Positions 7,316 to 16,971 are shown, counted from the first letter of the stretch. The stretch is DNA of 64,000 bases from JAJPKK01 sp963807015 (GCA_963807015.1 CAWEAS010000015.1:1-64000), one strand, 5' to 3'. The notes: a model not told the origin generated them from the sequence alone. Numbers and translations are program-made.

Positions 7316-7590
7316 TCCGGATCTGCGAACTGTGCGAGCCATAACTCGGCCTCCGATTTGGCCACGATCGCCAAGATCTCGACGGTCGGGCCGGAAACAT
7401 CATAGAACACGCGAACCTCGCCTACCCGCAGCCGGTACTGCGGGCGGCGCACGCCTCGTAGCCGTTTGATGCGACTGCGGCTTGTCTTCTCCGGTTCGTG
7501 TCTCAGATGCCTTTCGAGCGCGTCCGGCGGCAGGCCGCCGGAATTGAACGAACGGCGCATTTTTACCGGCATTTTTGCAAATCGAATCAA
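7312..7590 (-). CDS. RelE/ParE-family toxin, divergent N terminus
   Basis: The C-terminal two thirds read 'LERHLRHEPEKTSRSRIKR', 'RRPQYRLRVGEVRVFYDV' and 'VEILAIVAKSEAELWL', a clear RelE-superfamily toxin of the sort partnered with Phd antitoxins. Relatives usually begin with a strand and helix (VxYExxFxPEA); here the first 24 residues (MIRFAKMPVKMRRSFNSG) do not resemble that, so the N terminus may have been replaced or shifted out of frame. If active it would inhibit translation by cutting mRNA on the ribosome. Function is uncertain because of the altered N terminus. Confidence 0.75.
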   Translation of the reverse strand: MIRFAKMPVKMRRSFNSGGLPPDALERHLRHEPEKTSRSRIKRLRGVRRPQYRLRVGEVRVFYDVSGPTVEILAIVAKSEAELWLAQFADPE

Positions 7591-7746
7591 TTCGGAAGAG
7601 GGCCGCTACTCGAACGGCGCTCCGGAAGCCAGATTCATGCAAAAAAGAGATCGTCGGAAAACAGCTAAAATTTGAATAAGGACTTTCACCGGCAGCTGAC
7701 GTTCGTGAGCTATTGGAAGCGATATCCTGCCTTGACTGCGGGCTGA

Positions 7747-9630
7747 TTGTCCTTATCGATGCTCCGGCTCCAGAACATCATCCTCGAAATGGTCGCAAAG
7801 GGCGAAACCCTGCAGGCGACCGCCGATCGCTTATGTGTCGAGATTGAGCGACGCTTTCCCGGCATCGTCTGCTCGATCCTGCGGGTTGATCGCGGCGGCT
7901 TCCTCCATCCGCTTGCCGCGCCGAGCCTTCCGATGGAATATTCCGCGGCCCTCGATGGGCTGGCGATCGGCCCGCGGGTCGGCTCATGCGGCACCGCCGC
8001 CTATCTGCGGGCGTCCGTCGCCGTCACCGATATCGAAACCGATTTGCGCTGGTCGGACTACAAAGCCTTGCCGTTGTCCATGGGGCTTCGGGCCTGCTGG
8101 TCAAGCCCGATCTGCGACGGACGGGGCCAGGTGATTGGGACCTTTGCCCTCTACTATCGTGAAAAGCGCGGCCCGAGCGATCTCGAAAGAAACGTCGTCG
8201 ATACCTGCGTGCATCTCTGCGTCATCGCCCTCGAGCGCTACGAGCGCGTGCAGGAACGGGAGCGCAGGGCCTACATCGACGCGCTGACGGAGCTTCCGAA
8301 CCGGGCGTGCTTCAACGCCGCTTTGTCGCGACTGCCGGCCGACGAACCTCGCTCCTGGGCGCTCCTGCTGTTTGATCTCGACAATCTGAAGGTCGTGAAC
8401 GATACGTTCGGCCATCACACCGGCGATATGCTGCTCCAGACGGCCGCGGCCCGCATCGCCGAAGCCGCGGCTCCGGATACCGCCTTCCGCCTCGGCGGCG
8501 ATGAGTTCGCAGTCATCGTTCAAGGGCCAGTTAAAAGGCGCGCCGTCGCCGCCAAAGCTAAAGCGATTCTCGAGGTGCTGGCGGCGCCTGCAGAATGTGA
8601 CGATCATGTCGTCATCCCGAGCGCGACGATCGGCATCGCGATGAACTCCGCCGCCGATAAGAGCCCGGACTCGGTTCACCGCAACGCCGATTTTGCTCTC
8701 TATCATGCCAAGGAGACGAACCGCGGCGGGTTCACATGGTACGCACCGCATCTCGACACGACGATAACCCACCGCGCCACTGCGGCGCGCGATGTCGCGG
8801 CAGCTCTCGCCAGCGGGCGGATCGACGCGCACTATCAACCGATCGTCGACCTCGCCACGCGCGAGATCGTGGGCTTCGAAGCGTTATGCCGCCTCATCAC
8901 CGAGAGCGGCGATGTGGTGCCCGCTGCGGCCTTTCAGGAGGCGACCTCCGATGCCCGCGTGGCGACGCGCCTCACGCGCCGCATGATGGCGGTCGTTGCG
9001 TCCGATATCAGGAGATGGCTTGATCTTCGTGTTCCGTTCCGTCGGGTCGCCATCAATATCTCTTCGGCGGATTTGCATGGCGGCGAACTCTGCACCCAAC
9101 TGAGCGAGACGTTTGGGGCGAAAGATGTCTCGCTGGAACATCTCATTCTCGAGGTGACCGAATCCGTCTATATGCGCGAGCGCGACCATGTGGTGCCGCG
9201 CACGATCAATGCGCTGCGGGACAAGGGACTGGGCGTTGCCCTTGACGATTTCGGCACCGGCTTTGCGTCGCTCACGCACTTGCTGACGGTCCCGGTCGAC
9301 ATTCTCAAGATCGACAAGTCCTTCGTCGACCGGCTTGCTCCTGACGATGCCAGTTCCGCCGTCGTCGAAGGCCTCATTACCATCGCCCGCAAGCTTGGCA
9401 TTCGCCTCGTGGCTGAGGGCGTCGAGACCGAACTTCAACGGTCCTTGCTGCGCAGCTTCGGCTGTTCGTATGGACAGGGCTATTTGTTTGCGAAGCCGCT
9501 ACATCGCGATGCTGCCACCGCACTGCTGATGGACGCGTCTCCGGTGCCGGTTACCGAGGTTCGCAGCCGCCGCCGTCAGCCTGGCGTCGCAACGCCAATC
9601 GGTCACGCGAGCCACGTCCTCGAGCTATAG
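7747..9630 (+). CDS. GAF-GGDEF-EAL cyclic-di-GMP enzyme
   Basis: Three domains follow in order: a GAF sensor (about residues 10-160, with 'GSCGTAAYLRASV'), a GGDEF domain with the intact active motif G-G-D-E-F (250-254), and an EAL domain with E-A-L at 378-380 plus 'DDFGTGFASLTHL', 'KIDKSFVDRL' and 'VAEGVET'. Both halves keep their signature residues, so it may both make and break cyclic di-GMP, with the GAF domain setting the balance. There is no membrane segment, so it is cytoplasmic. The open frame starts at TTG 7747; ATG at 7759 is equally possible. It stands alone between the toxin-antitoxin island and a decayed vapBC copy. Confidence 0.95.
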   Translation: MSLSMLRLQNIILEMVAKGETLQATADRLCVEIERRFPGIVCSILRVDRGGFLHPLAAPSLPMEYSAALDGLAIGPRVGSCGTAAYLRASVAVTDIETDLRWSDYKALPLSMGLRACWSSPICDGRGQVIGTFALYYREKRGPSDLERNVVDTCVHLCVIALERYERVQERERRAYIDALTELPNRACFNAALSRLPADEPRSWALLLFDLDNLKVVNDTFGHHTGDMLLQTAAARIAEAAAPDTAFRLGGDEFAVIVQGPVKRRAVAAKAKAILEVLAAPAECDDHVVIPSATIGIAMNSAADKSPDSVHRNADFALYHAKETNRGGFTWYAPHLDTTITHRATAARDVAAALASGRIDAHYQPIVDLATREIVGFEALCRLITESGDVVPAAAFQEATSDARVATRLTRRMMAVVASDIRRWLDLRVPFRRVAINISSADLHGGELCTQLSETFGAKDVSLEHLILEVTESVYMRERDHVVPRTINALRDKGLGVALDDFGTGFASLTHLLTVPVDILKIDKSFVDRLAPDDASSAVVEGLITIARKLGIRLVAEGVETELQRSLLRSFGCSYGQGYLFAKPLHRDAATALLMDASPVPVTEVRSRRRQPGVATPIGHASHVLEL

Positions 9631-9751
9631 ACCGGCGATGTCCTTCAGGCGCCGGCCGCTCGATGCGGCTTGATCCGCGATCGAGGCTCCCTTGCTGCCG
9701 GCGCGGTCCAACTCGGCTAGCGGCGTTGCGTCCACAAATGCAAGGTCCGTC

Positions 9752-9940
9752 ATGGAAGCGGTCGTGAGTGACCGCTGGTCGCTTCGGCTTGCCATCCCAA
9801 ATCGCAACGGACCCTTGGATTGAACGGCTAAGCACCATGGATGTCGCCGCGGATACGGCGACGGTGCCTCCCGAGCGTCAGGCGGCCTTGCAGAGGCTTC
9901 AACGTCTTTCTTGCGGAGGTATATTTTCTCTATGTATGTC
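9752..9940 (-). pseudogene. Decayed copy of the RHH antitoxin with start of a PIN gene
   Basis: The stretch aligns along its length with the intact antitoxin near 5.7 kb, including 'GSVAIWDGKPKR' and the flanking GTATGTCA arm. The start codon position has changed from ATG to ATA (9933-9931), and the ribbon-helix-helix part contains deletions and frame changes. Where the toxin should begin, a frame reads 'MTDLAFVDATPLAELD', resembling a PIN start, then runs into unrelated sequence and stops near 9630. It cannot make a working pair. Confidence 0.75.
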
Positions 9941-10043
9941 AGTCTCAGACCGCGACTGATGTCGTCCGTATACTACTCTTAGCTCGATCAGAGGGTCGCG
10001 TATGGCGCGAACGCATGTTTGGCAACGGTTGCGTTGACAAGGC

Positions 10044-10733
10044 TTGGATGTGAACATCAAGCTCGACGCGCTCGTCAAAGCCGGGGCTTCGTTGGAGTTT
10101 ACGGTCATATCACCGCGGCGCCTGTCGCGCGTCGCCGTGTTCATCGGCCGCGCGCTCATCCATGAGGCACAGCACGTCGAGGCGCCTTATGGTCATACAA
10201 TCACGATTGACGATGCCACGGGCGGCGAGATGCTGCGGATCACCGCCGTCGACGCCATCGGCAATAATGCGCAGGAGTGGCGCACCATCGGCGGCGCGAT
10301 CGTCAATGATGCCCCGGATAGAGCGCCGCGGCTGCTGAAGGCGAGCGATGCGGTCATCGCCTGGACGAGCCCCAAGGCCAACGCAGGCCGGGGAGCGCCG
10401 CCCGGATCGGTGGCCATCGGCCCATTCTCCGAGCACGGCCTTTGGATTTCAGACTATGAATCGACCGGAGGCGCGGTCTACGCCCGCCGCCGAAACCTCA
10501 GGGGCGCTGGGCAGCGCTTCGAAGTGATGTTGGATTGGTATCGCATCACCTTTGTCTTTGGTGTCGATCCCGCCATCGTGCACCGCGCCTTTCTGGAAAT
10601 CGAAGAATACCAAGCACTGATCGAGGAGCGCGACTGTGTAACCGTCGAGCCCGACCCGAAACCCAAAATGAACGTATTCCGCGGTGTGACCGGCAGCCTT
10701 CATGTCTGGCCAAGGGGCACGGGAGCCCCATGA
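10044..10733 (+). CDS. Hypothetical protein at the edge of prophage remnant
   Basis: This 229-residue open frame is long and free of stops, and its codon use looks genuine. I recognise no family. It starts with 'VNIKLDALVKAGASLEFTV', is rich in beta-prone segments, and has no signal peptide or membrane helix. Candidate starts are TTG 10044 and GTG 10050; no ATG is available. It converges on the terminase gene. A role in phage structure or host biology cannot be inferred. Confidence 0.6.
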   Translation: MDVNIKLDALVKAGASLEFTVISPRRLSRVAVFIGRALIHEAQHVEAPYGHTITIDDATGGEMLRITAVDAIGNNAQEWRTIGGAIVNDAPDRAPRLLKASDAVIAWTSPKANAGRGAPPGSVAIGPFSEHGLWISDYESTGGAVYARRRNLRGAGQRFEVMLDWYRITFVFGVDPAIVHRAFLEIEEYQALIEERDCVTVEPDPKPKMNVFRGVTGSLHVWPRGTGAP

Positions 10734-10872
10734 AGCGTAGCCGAGTGTCACATCAACTCTTAGGCGAAAATCCTGCCCAGAGCGCCTCGACGTCTGCGGA
10801 GGTTTTGGGCGACGTCAATGCGAACCCTTCCGTCTCAGATTTCGGCAGCGGGAACGCCTCGACGGGCCCTTA

Positions 10873-12707
10873 CTACCAGCGCCCTAGCATTCCCAAAATA
10901 TCATCTGGCGATGGAGCGCCCGGTCCGCCCGTATCATTGCCGAAGTCAAATTCAAATACGTCGCCTCGGTTGGCCAGCCATGTAAGAAACTGCGACAAGG
11001 CATCCATCTGATCCATGTATCGAGTATTCGGAAAACCGAGGAACTCAAGCTCAAAATTGGCAGTCGCTGGCACCGACCTCACAAGGATTAAGGAGCCAGA
11101 CTCTATCATCGCAGTTCGCCCCAACATTCGTGTCTTCTTATCGGTATCGGGATCGCACGGAACGACACCTTGTATTCCCCGGTGTTTCAGCTCTTGGATG
11201 AGCGAAATACCCGAGGCCTTGTTTTCGATAAGCATCGCGTTTGGCTTCCATCGCGCGGCATGACTAACTAGTTTATGCACAAGTTGCGGAAACTCGAGAC
11301 GCTCGCGCACTATGTCGATCAAATAATATTGATTTGAATTGCGCACTAGGAACGTCAAGAACACTGAATAAGCGGCCGTCGGTGTTGCCTTCATTGCGGT
11401 GTCAACGCTCACGATAATCTCATCGCCTTTTTGGCGGACTGGTGGCTGGTCAACGAACTTCAACCATTCGCGCTTGAGCATGTTGCCCGCGGCCGGAACG
11501 GGTTGCTGGTCGTACTGAGCGGCATACACCAGAGATCCGATGCGCCGCTTTTCGTCTTCAAGGAACTCATTCGATAAGCGCTCCGGGTCAAGCGGATCGC
11601 CCTCCAGCCACGTATGTTGACGGCCATTGGGCAGCGGTATTACGGTTGTCTTCTGCGCTGTCGCCGGGAGAACTAGAGAATCCCATCCGCCCGCCTCCAG
11701 TACGAACCCTGATAAATCCTCCTGATGTAGCCGTTGCATCACGATGATGATGGCGTCTTTGTTCTTGTCGTCAAGGCGTGACAGCAGAGTCGTACGGAAC
11801 CAATCGTTCACCTTGTTGCGGCTAGCGTCGGAGTAGGCTTCTTGTGCACTGACGGGGTCGTCGATGATAATCAAATTGCCACCGCGACCGGTTAGTGATC
11901 CGCCGACCGAAATCGCCAAACGGAATCCTCCGCTTGATGTCTGATATTCAGCTTCGGTATCCTTAGTGGGATCATCGACAGAAAATATTCGACGGTACCA
12001 TGCGGACTGGACAATTTTTCGGAAGTGTGATGCATGGAGAAGGGCCAAGTCCTGCGAATAGCTGACGCATATGATTTTCTTGGTTGGATCCTTTCCCAAC
12101 ATGTGCGCTGGAAGCGCGATTGAGGCAAATAGTGATTTCAACAACCGTGGCGCAAGATTGATCACGAGGCGAAGCGTGTCACCATTTGCGACGGAGGTTA
12201 GCGCGTTGCAAAGGGCCTCGTGATGCCAATTCATGGACAGCGACGTGCTGGGGTGGAGTTCGTCGAAGCATTTGTAGGCAAATGCCAGCAAGTCTTGGCG
12301 CAGGATGGCGTCGAACTCTTTGCGCGTTGCTTTCACCACCGCTGGTGGCAGGCCATGGCGTCGCAAGAAGTCGTTGACGATCGCCTCCTCAACGGGCGAC
12401 AACGCGTCCTCGGCTAACGCGGTCGGTTGGGCGGTTTTTTCCAATTCGTTGACGGTTTTGATAAGCTTAAGCGCTGCCGACGTGTCGCCGCGAGCGCCCC
12501 GATCGAACATCCTCAGCAGCAAGGCGTCCTGCTGAGTGACGCGCTTGCGTCTGCCGTTTATCTGCACATAGACGTTCTTTTTTAGAATTTCAGTGAGGTC
12601 GGTCTCCACATTGTGTGAGCCTTTGCGCCGCCCCTTCGGGTTTCCGGAAACGCCGGGCTTGAATTGACTTTTTTCGGGGGACGGCCGTACCCGGCGTGAT
12701 CGGACAT
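10873..12707 (-). pseudogene. Phage large terminase (DUF5681 N-terminal domain), frame break near the start
   Basis: The body is a large terminase: a DUF5681-type N terminus (SQFKPGVSGNPKGRRKG), an ATPase with 'LAPRLLKSLFASIALP' as a Walker-A-like loop and 'LIIIDDP' as Walker B, then an RNase-H-like nuclease (VSVDTAMK, LIENKASG, MDQMDALSQFL). It would package phage DNA. The natural start at 12707 reads 'MSDHAGYGRPPKK', the usual opening of this family, but it is out of frame with 'SQFKPG' by one base at a run of six A (12674-12669). A seventh A would restore the frame. The alternative upstream frame adds about 60 atypical residues. So it is either a mutated gene, a sequencing error or a slippage site. 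Confidence 0.8.
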
Positions 12708-12734
12708 GTCGAACCTTCCTTCTGCAATCGTCGC

Positions 12735-13121
12735 CTAATCGGGCGTAGCGCCGTTGCGGCGCAGGAATTCGTTGATGATCGCTTCGTCCGATTGCGGGCG
12801 GCCTCGTCTGTCGGGCATCTCGATGCCCGCCATCGCCTCGAATGTGTTCACCATATCGATTAAGGCCGCTGCCGACCGGGCGTCGCCGCGGCACGCCTTG
12901 TCATAGAGGCCCAGTAGCAGCAACTGCTGCTTGGTGAACACAACCGACTTGCCGTTGTGGTGCGCCCTGGTTCGCTGACTCATGAGCTTCGTTATGCTGC
13001 CGCGCAGATCTGTGCCTTGCTTCGGCCGGGCACCTGCGTTCCTCTTGGGGTGGGATTTGGTGGCGCCATCGCGATCTTTCCGCGAGGAATGACCGTCTTC
13101 GGGGGTATTTTCGTCAGTCAT
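12735..13121 (-). CDS. DUF5681-like protein related to terminase N-terminal region
   Basis: The 128-residue protein lines up with the region after the DUF5681 motif in the neighbouring terminase. 'GTDLRGSITKLMSQRT' matches 'ETDLTEILKKNVYV', 'FTKQQLLLLGLYDKACRGD' matches 'VTQQDALLLRMFDRGARGD', and 'SDEAIINEFLRRNG' matches 'VEEAIVNDFLRRHG'. It is a stand-alone paralogue of that domain. It lies just upstream of the terminase in the same direction and overlaps the end of the methylase frame by a few bases. A small-terminase-like or regulatory role is possible but unproven. Confidence 0.75.
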   Translation of the reverse strand: MTDENTPEDGHSSRKDRDGATKSHPKRNAGARPKQGTDLRGSITKLMSQRTRAHHNGKSVVFTKQQLLLLGLYDKACRGDARSAAALIDMVNTFEAMAGIEMPDRRGRPQSDEAIINEFLRRNGATPD

Positions 13122-14434
13122 GCGGCAACATCCTGGTTTGCAGGCCGCGCGCTCGATCCTCGTACCGTTCTCCGGTGGCGTTCAAAATGGCTTGGTGCCC
13201 GGTGTAGGTCTGCCAACGCCGGATCGCGAGATCGACATAAAGCGGGCCGATCTCGATCAAGGCCGCGCGGCGTTTTGTCTTCTCGGCGGCAAGCAGCGTG
13301 GTTCCGGATCCGCCGAACGGATCGAGGATTACATCGCCGCGCCGTGAGCAGTCCTTGATGGCGTCCGCGACGAGGGCCACGGGTGCTACCGCCGGATGGC
13401 TGTCAATGAGCCTTTGCGGTCGCGGCCAAAGCTGGCCAAGTCCGTGTAGTCCCAGACGTCGGAGCGCGGCTGTTTCTGCCACGCTCCACATTATTGACGT
13501 GATTGGCGGCGCCGCACTTGAAGACAAAGACGAATTCGTGCTGCGAGGGATAGAGCGGGCCGGAGCTAGGCTTGGATTTCACCCACACGCAGATGTTCTT
13601 GAGTTCCCAACCATGGACTGCCCGCAGCAGTTCTTGGGACTGGCGCCAGTCCATGCAGATGTAGCAGATGGCGCCGTCGGTGACGGCCGCGGTGATCCGT
13701 GCTACCGCAGTTGGTAGCAAGGCTTCGAACGGTTGAGGCGCGAGTTCGCCCGAGGATCCGCCAAATTCGCGATGGCCGCGGCGATGGCCGTTGATGTGAA
13801 CGTCGTCTGGCGGATCGGTGAACACCATGTCAGCCCGATCACCGCCGAGAAGGGCCTCATAGGAGGAGCTGTCGAGCGCCGAACCGCAGAGTATGCGGTG
13901 TTCATCGAGTTGCCAAAGATCACCGGGTTTTGAGACGGCTTCCGTGTTTTGGAACGCGGAAATAACCTCGGCTTGGTCGTGCTCGCCCTCGTCGTCAAGA
14001 ATGGCATCGATCTCCGGCGTCGAGAACCCAAGGGCGGAGAAGTCGAATTCGATGTCGAGATCGCTAAAATAGGCAATCTCGCGTTTAAGCGGATTTTTAT
14101 GCCAGGATCCGAGTTCCGACAGCCGATTGTCGGCGACCATGTAAGCGCGCTTTTGGGCTTCCGTCAGGTCACTCGCGCGAATGGCCGGGATTTCCTTAAG
14201 TCCGGCCGCTCTGGCAGCTTCGAGACGAGCGTGGCCCGCCAGCAGTATGTTGTTTTCGTCGATGAGGACGGGAACACGAAACCCAACTTCTCGAATGCTC
14301 TTGGTAAGGCTTTCGATCTGTCGCCCCGGGTGCTTACGAGCGTTAAACTTGTTGGGCTTGATTTGCTCAAGCGGAAGCATCTCGACCCTCGGTGGACTGA
14401 TTTTTCCGGGCAGCCCAGTCGGGATGATCTCCAT
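13114..14434 (-). pseudogene. ParB-like/DNA adenine methylase fusion, frameshifted
   Basis: The N-terminal part is a ParB/sulfiredoxin-type domain (LEQIKPNKFNARKHPG, LAGHARLEAARAAG), and the rest is a phage-type N6-adenine methylase. Two single-base frame changes break it. The reading passes from 'HVNNVERGRN' to 'RSDVWDYTDLASFGRDRKG' near 13470, and again to 'SHPAVAPVALVADAIKD' near 13410, ending 'ILDPFGGSGTTLLAAEK'. The catalytic motif IV reads T-D-P-P-D where family members have D-P-P-Y, and the usual HPTVKPV reads HPAVAPV. So the enzyme is broken in frame and probably in chemistry. Gene order (methylase, DUF5681 protein, terminase) fits a prophage remnant. Confidence 0.88.
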
Positions 14435-15480
14435 CCGGTTCTCCGCGCGTCGGGCGCGGGAATGGCGCCCCTCCTGATACGTGCCACTAAACGGATAACA
14501 GAGGCGGTGCTGGCGACGGGCAGCCGCCCTCGATTCGGCGCCAATCGGGTTGCCGGGTCACGCGAAAGCGAGGGTATCTGCCGGTGATTAGTTGGACGGA
14601 GCGACGTGCTGTGACGCGATATTGTAGTCTCCAGTTAAGGCGTCGGTTCGCGATGGCTTTAACTCGGAGTGTTTCCTGCGCACCTTCTAAACCATCGAAC
14701 CGCAGCCGGTTATCCGGCTGCATTTACAGGAACGTCATTTCGCGTCGTCCCGCAAGCCCGTGCGCGCTCACCGCGGGGGGCAGATCGCGAGCGAAGAACG
14801 CTAAAGGTCCCACTGGCTCGGGAAGTTTGGCGGCGAAAAAAATTTTCGTGATCAGCTGCAAGAAAGGCCTCCAAAGGCGATATGTGCGGTGAGTTCCGAG
14901 CGCGATTGGACCCGCTTCTGGCACCCTAGCGAGTTGCGGTCGGGAAAATGAACGTTCGGACGAACTGAGCCGTCACGTGTGACGCTTCGGTCTGAAGCGT
15001 CGCGACCGTGCGGGACACAATCGCCAACGTGAGACGCACATTGGGAAGTGCCGATCTCCAAAAGCCTCGCCTTGACGCTCTGCCGGCCGCAATGGGTTCG
15101 TTTGGTAAAATCTGCCGCCAAGCCAGTCCCGCTTTGCTCCGGGTCTTCAGCGGCGGCGTCGCGAAGACCGCGACGGGCCTGTACCACAGCCGTCACACCG
15201 GCGTTTGCCGCTCGTCATGATCGAGGTTGCAAGCGGGTGATGGCCTAACCCACCGGGACCAGCGCGATGGCACCAAGATTGACCCCGGCGGCCGTTGTGG
15301 CCAACGCCCTCAACTGCGGCCGCCATTTCAAGGACGTGCGGCCCCGACAGTCGGTGGCGGCTTGAAACAGCTCTTGCCCGGGTCGCCGCCAGGCCGCGGC
15401 CGCGGTTCAAACCGTCCGGTGCGGCTCGCACTTGGCGCACCGCCGCAATTTGTAAATGTGCGAAGCCCTTGGCTCGCCAT
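14435..15480. other. Gene-free stretch after the prophage remnant
   Basis: All open frames here are short, lack family signatures and lie on overlapping strands. I see no rRNA, tRNA or transposase sequence. It probably holds decayed sequence bridging the prophage remnant and the following region. Confidence 0.5.
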
Positions 15481-15484
15481 CCTG

Positions 15485-15560
15485 TCCCCATGCTAAATTC
15501 TGCCGGTCCGTCCATCAGCAATGGCTTGGGGGCGTCGCAGACGACCACAGGCCGCCCGCT
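15485..15560 (-). pseudogene. Fragment of a small cysteine-rich protein gene
   Basis: The minus strand reads 'GRPVVVCDAPKPLLMDG', matching 'GRPVIVCEAPKPLLIDV' of the intact small gene about 600 bases further on. Similarity covers about 60 bases only, and the upstream CxxxxC part is lost. Confidence 0.65.
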
Positions 15561-15676
15561 CCTCGGCGCCTGTTGGTGTTCGTTGTCTTTGTAGCAGTGC
15601 AATTTACTCGGATTTACATCGTTTCCCGGACGCGTGCAGCCCGCAAATCAGGTTCGTTTTTTGAGATGCCATTCCC

Positions 15677-15973
15677 ATGACCAGGTTCGCGGACGAACGT
15701 AGTACCTCGTGGTCCGAAGCCCGAGAGGACCATGCAATCATTCTGCTTCTGGAGGGCATGCACCTAAAGGAGATTGGACGGCGCTTAGGAGTATCGCGTG
15801 ACGGCGCCCGCTACATCCTTAATTGCGGCGCCGAGCGGTGGCGGCGTTCAATGGGTCGTGCGCGCTGGCAATTCCAGAGCGATCAGATCGATCGAGACCA
15901 GCGGCGTCCGCTGAACCACGGTCTTGAAATCGGTACCGCTGAGGAGCTTGGGCATGGTCTGTCAAGTGGTTAG
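15677..15973 (+). CDS. Small helix-turn-helix protein
   Basis: The 98-residue frame contains 'EDHAIILLLEGMHLKEIGRRLGVSRDGARYIL', which reads like a sigma-factor or resolvase-type helix-turn-helix in the first half. The second half (WQFQSDQIDRDQRRPL) shows nothing known. The Shine-Dalgarno sequence before the ATG is weak. It may be a small DNA-binding regulator; the partner and target are unknown. I rate it plausible because of the HTH, not because of context. Confidence 0.5.
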   Translation: MTRFADERSTSWSEAREDHAIILLLEGMHLKEIGRRLGVSRDGARYILNCGAERWRRSMGRARWQFQSDQIDRDQRRPLNHGLEIGTAEELGHGLSSG

Positions 15974-16021
15974 TCGCCGCCGAGTGCCTTGGTGCGACCG
16001 TCAGGTTTTGTGCTTGGTCGG

Positions 16022-16234
16022 TCAGGCTGATCTTGCAGGCGCCTGCAGTCGGCGGATCTCGCGCAACGTCCATTGACCTTGGGTGCGGCAGGCCATGCAA
16101 GGCACTTCGATCGTTTGATCGAATTCGGTCACGTCAATCAACAATGGCTTTGGCGCTTCGCAGACGATCACGGGTCGTCCGCACGTCGGATTGCGACACG
16201 TGACGACGAAATACCACTTCCCTTGGCTGGCCAT
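16022..16234 (-). CDS. Small zinc-ribbon-like protein
   Basis: Seventy residues begin 'MASQGKWYFVVTCRNPTC', followed by 'GRPVIVCEAPKPLLID' and 'EVPCMACRTQGQW'. The two Cys pairs (CRNPTC and CMAC) could bind one zinc ion. A GAGG sequence lies 7 bases before the ATG. The function is unknown. A decayed partial copy lies nearby at about 15.5 kb. Confidence 0.7.
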   Translation of the reverse strand: MASQGKWYFVVTCRNPTCGRPVIVCEAPKPLLIDVTEFDQTIEVPCMACRTQGQWTLREIRRLQAPARSA

Positions 16235-16347
16235 GATCGATCCTCAAATTCGCGTACCCGACGTTCGGGCCGGCAACCACGAAAACAGAGGCCGCGGCCC
16301 TTTTCTGCCAGATTTGTTTCCTGCGATTCTTATCTCCGCAATATCGA

Positions 16348-16971
16348 TCAAGGTCGCAAACAGCTCGCCTGCAGTTGAACGAGTGCTTCGTTGAGGCCGG
16401 TAAGATCGACCGCGCCTTGCACATTGGCTTTCTCGCGCCGGATCTTGAAGGACAGCTCCTCTGAGCTGAGGCTTGTGATCAGCGACAACGCTTGAGGCGG
16501 AAGGAGCAGCGCTGAGAACGGTGTGACGACAGAAGCTTCGAAGTCCTGTTCGTTGCCGCGCGGACCGAGCATGACATGCGGCCTGCTTTCAGGGGGAAGA
16601 GGATCTACAACGATGATTAGACCTTCGATACCGCCTTCAGTACATCGAATCGTGAGGCCGGCGATATCCGGGTCCGACAAAAGATCTGCGGCCTTCATGA
16701 TCGAAGTCGTATCTGGCCTACCGACGGCGCCGTTTGTGTGCGCCAATCGCCAACCGCGTACATCGCGACTACCACTTGGCGGTCTTGCGTAGGCCGACCA
16801 ATTCGCCAGGCATTGCAATCGCGCTGCGCCGTCAGCGATCGCTAAGCACCGCTCGAACTCGCCTGTCGATGCCGCTTTAGTGACGGGTGAAGGTACGATC
16901 GCCAAGCAAGCAGCACCGATGACGAGCAGCCGTCGTGTCGTCCAGCGAAGCTTGCGTGGGTAGGGGAACAT
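16348..16971 (-). CDS. Exported protein resembling VasI/TagP family
   Basis: From the ATG at 16971 the protein starts 'MFPYPRKLRWTTRRLLVIGA' and has a signal peptide ending near 'SPVTKA'. The mature part opens with 'CLAIADGAARLQCLANW', a motif seen in VasI-type proteins (cysteine, acidic, then a second Cys). It continues with 'TSIMKAADLLSDPDIAGL', 'LTIRCTEGGIEGLIIV' and 'VDLTGLNEALVQLQASC', whose last block resembles the family C-terminal 'LSGLxxAxxxLxxxC'. VasI proteins accompany some type VI secretion clusters, but no other type VI gene is seen here. The assignment is by pattern only. A partial, broken copy of its 5' end lies at 48.3 kb. Confidence 0.6.
   Translation of the reverse strand: MFPYPRKLRWTTRRLLVIGAACLAIVPSPVTKAASTGEFERCLAIADGAARLQCLANWSAYARPPSGSRDVRGWRLAHTNGAVGRPDTTSIMKAADLLSDPDIAGLTIRCTEGGIEGLIIVVDPLPPESRPHVMLGPRGNEQDFEASVVTPFSALLLPPQALSLITSLSSEELSFKIRREKANVQGAVDLTGLNEALVQLQASCLRP

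Noticed and set aside
8101..8838. 245-residue minus-strand frame in the GGDEF-EAL gene
   Set aside because: Antisense of conserved GGDEF sequence; no independent evidence.
16348..16971. Type VI secretion locus from the VasI-like protein
   Set aside because: No other T6SS gene is in the window, so the family resemblance alone does not support a locus.
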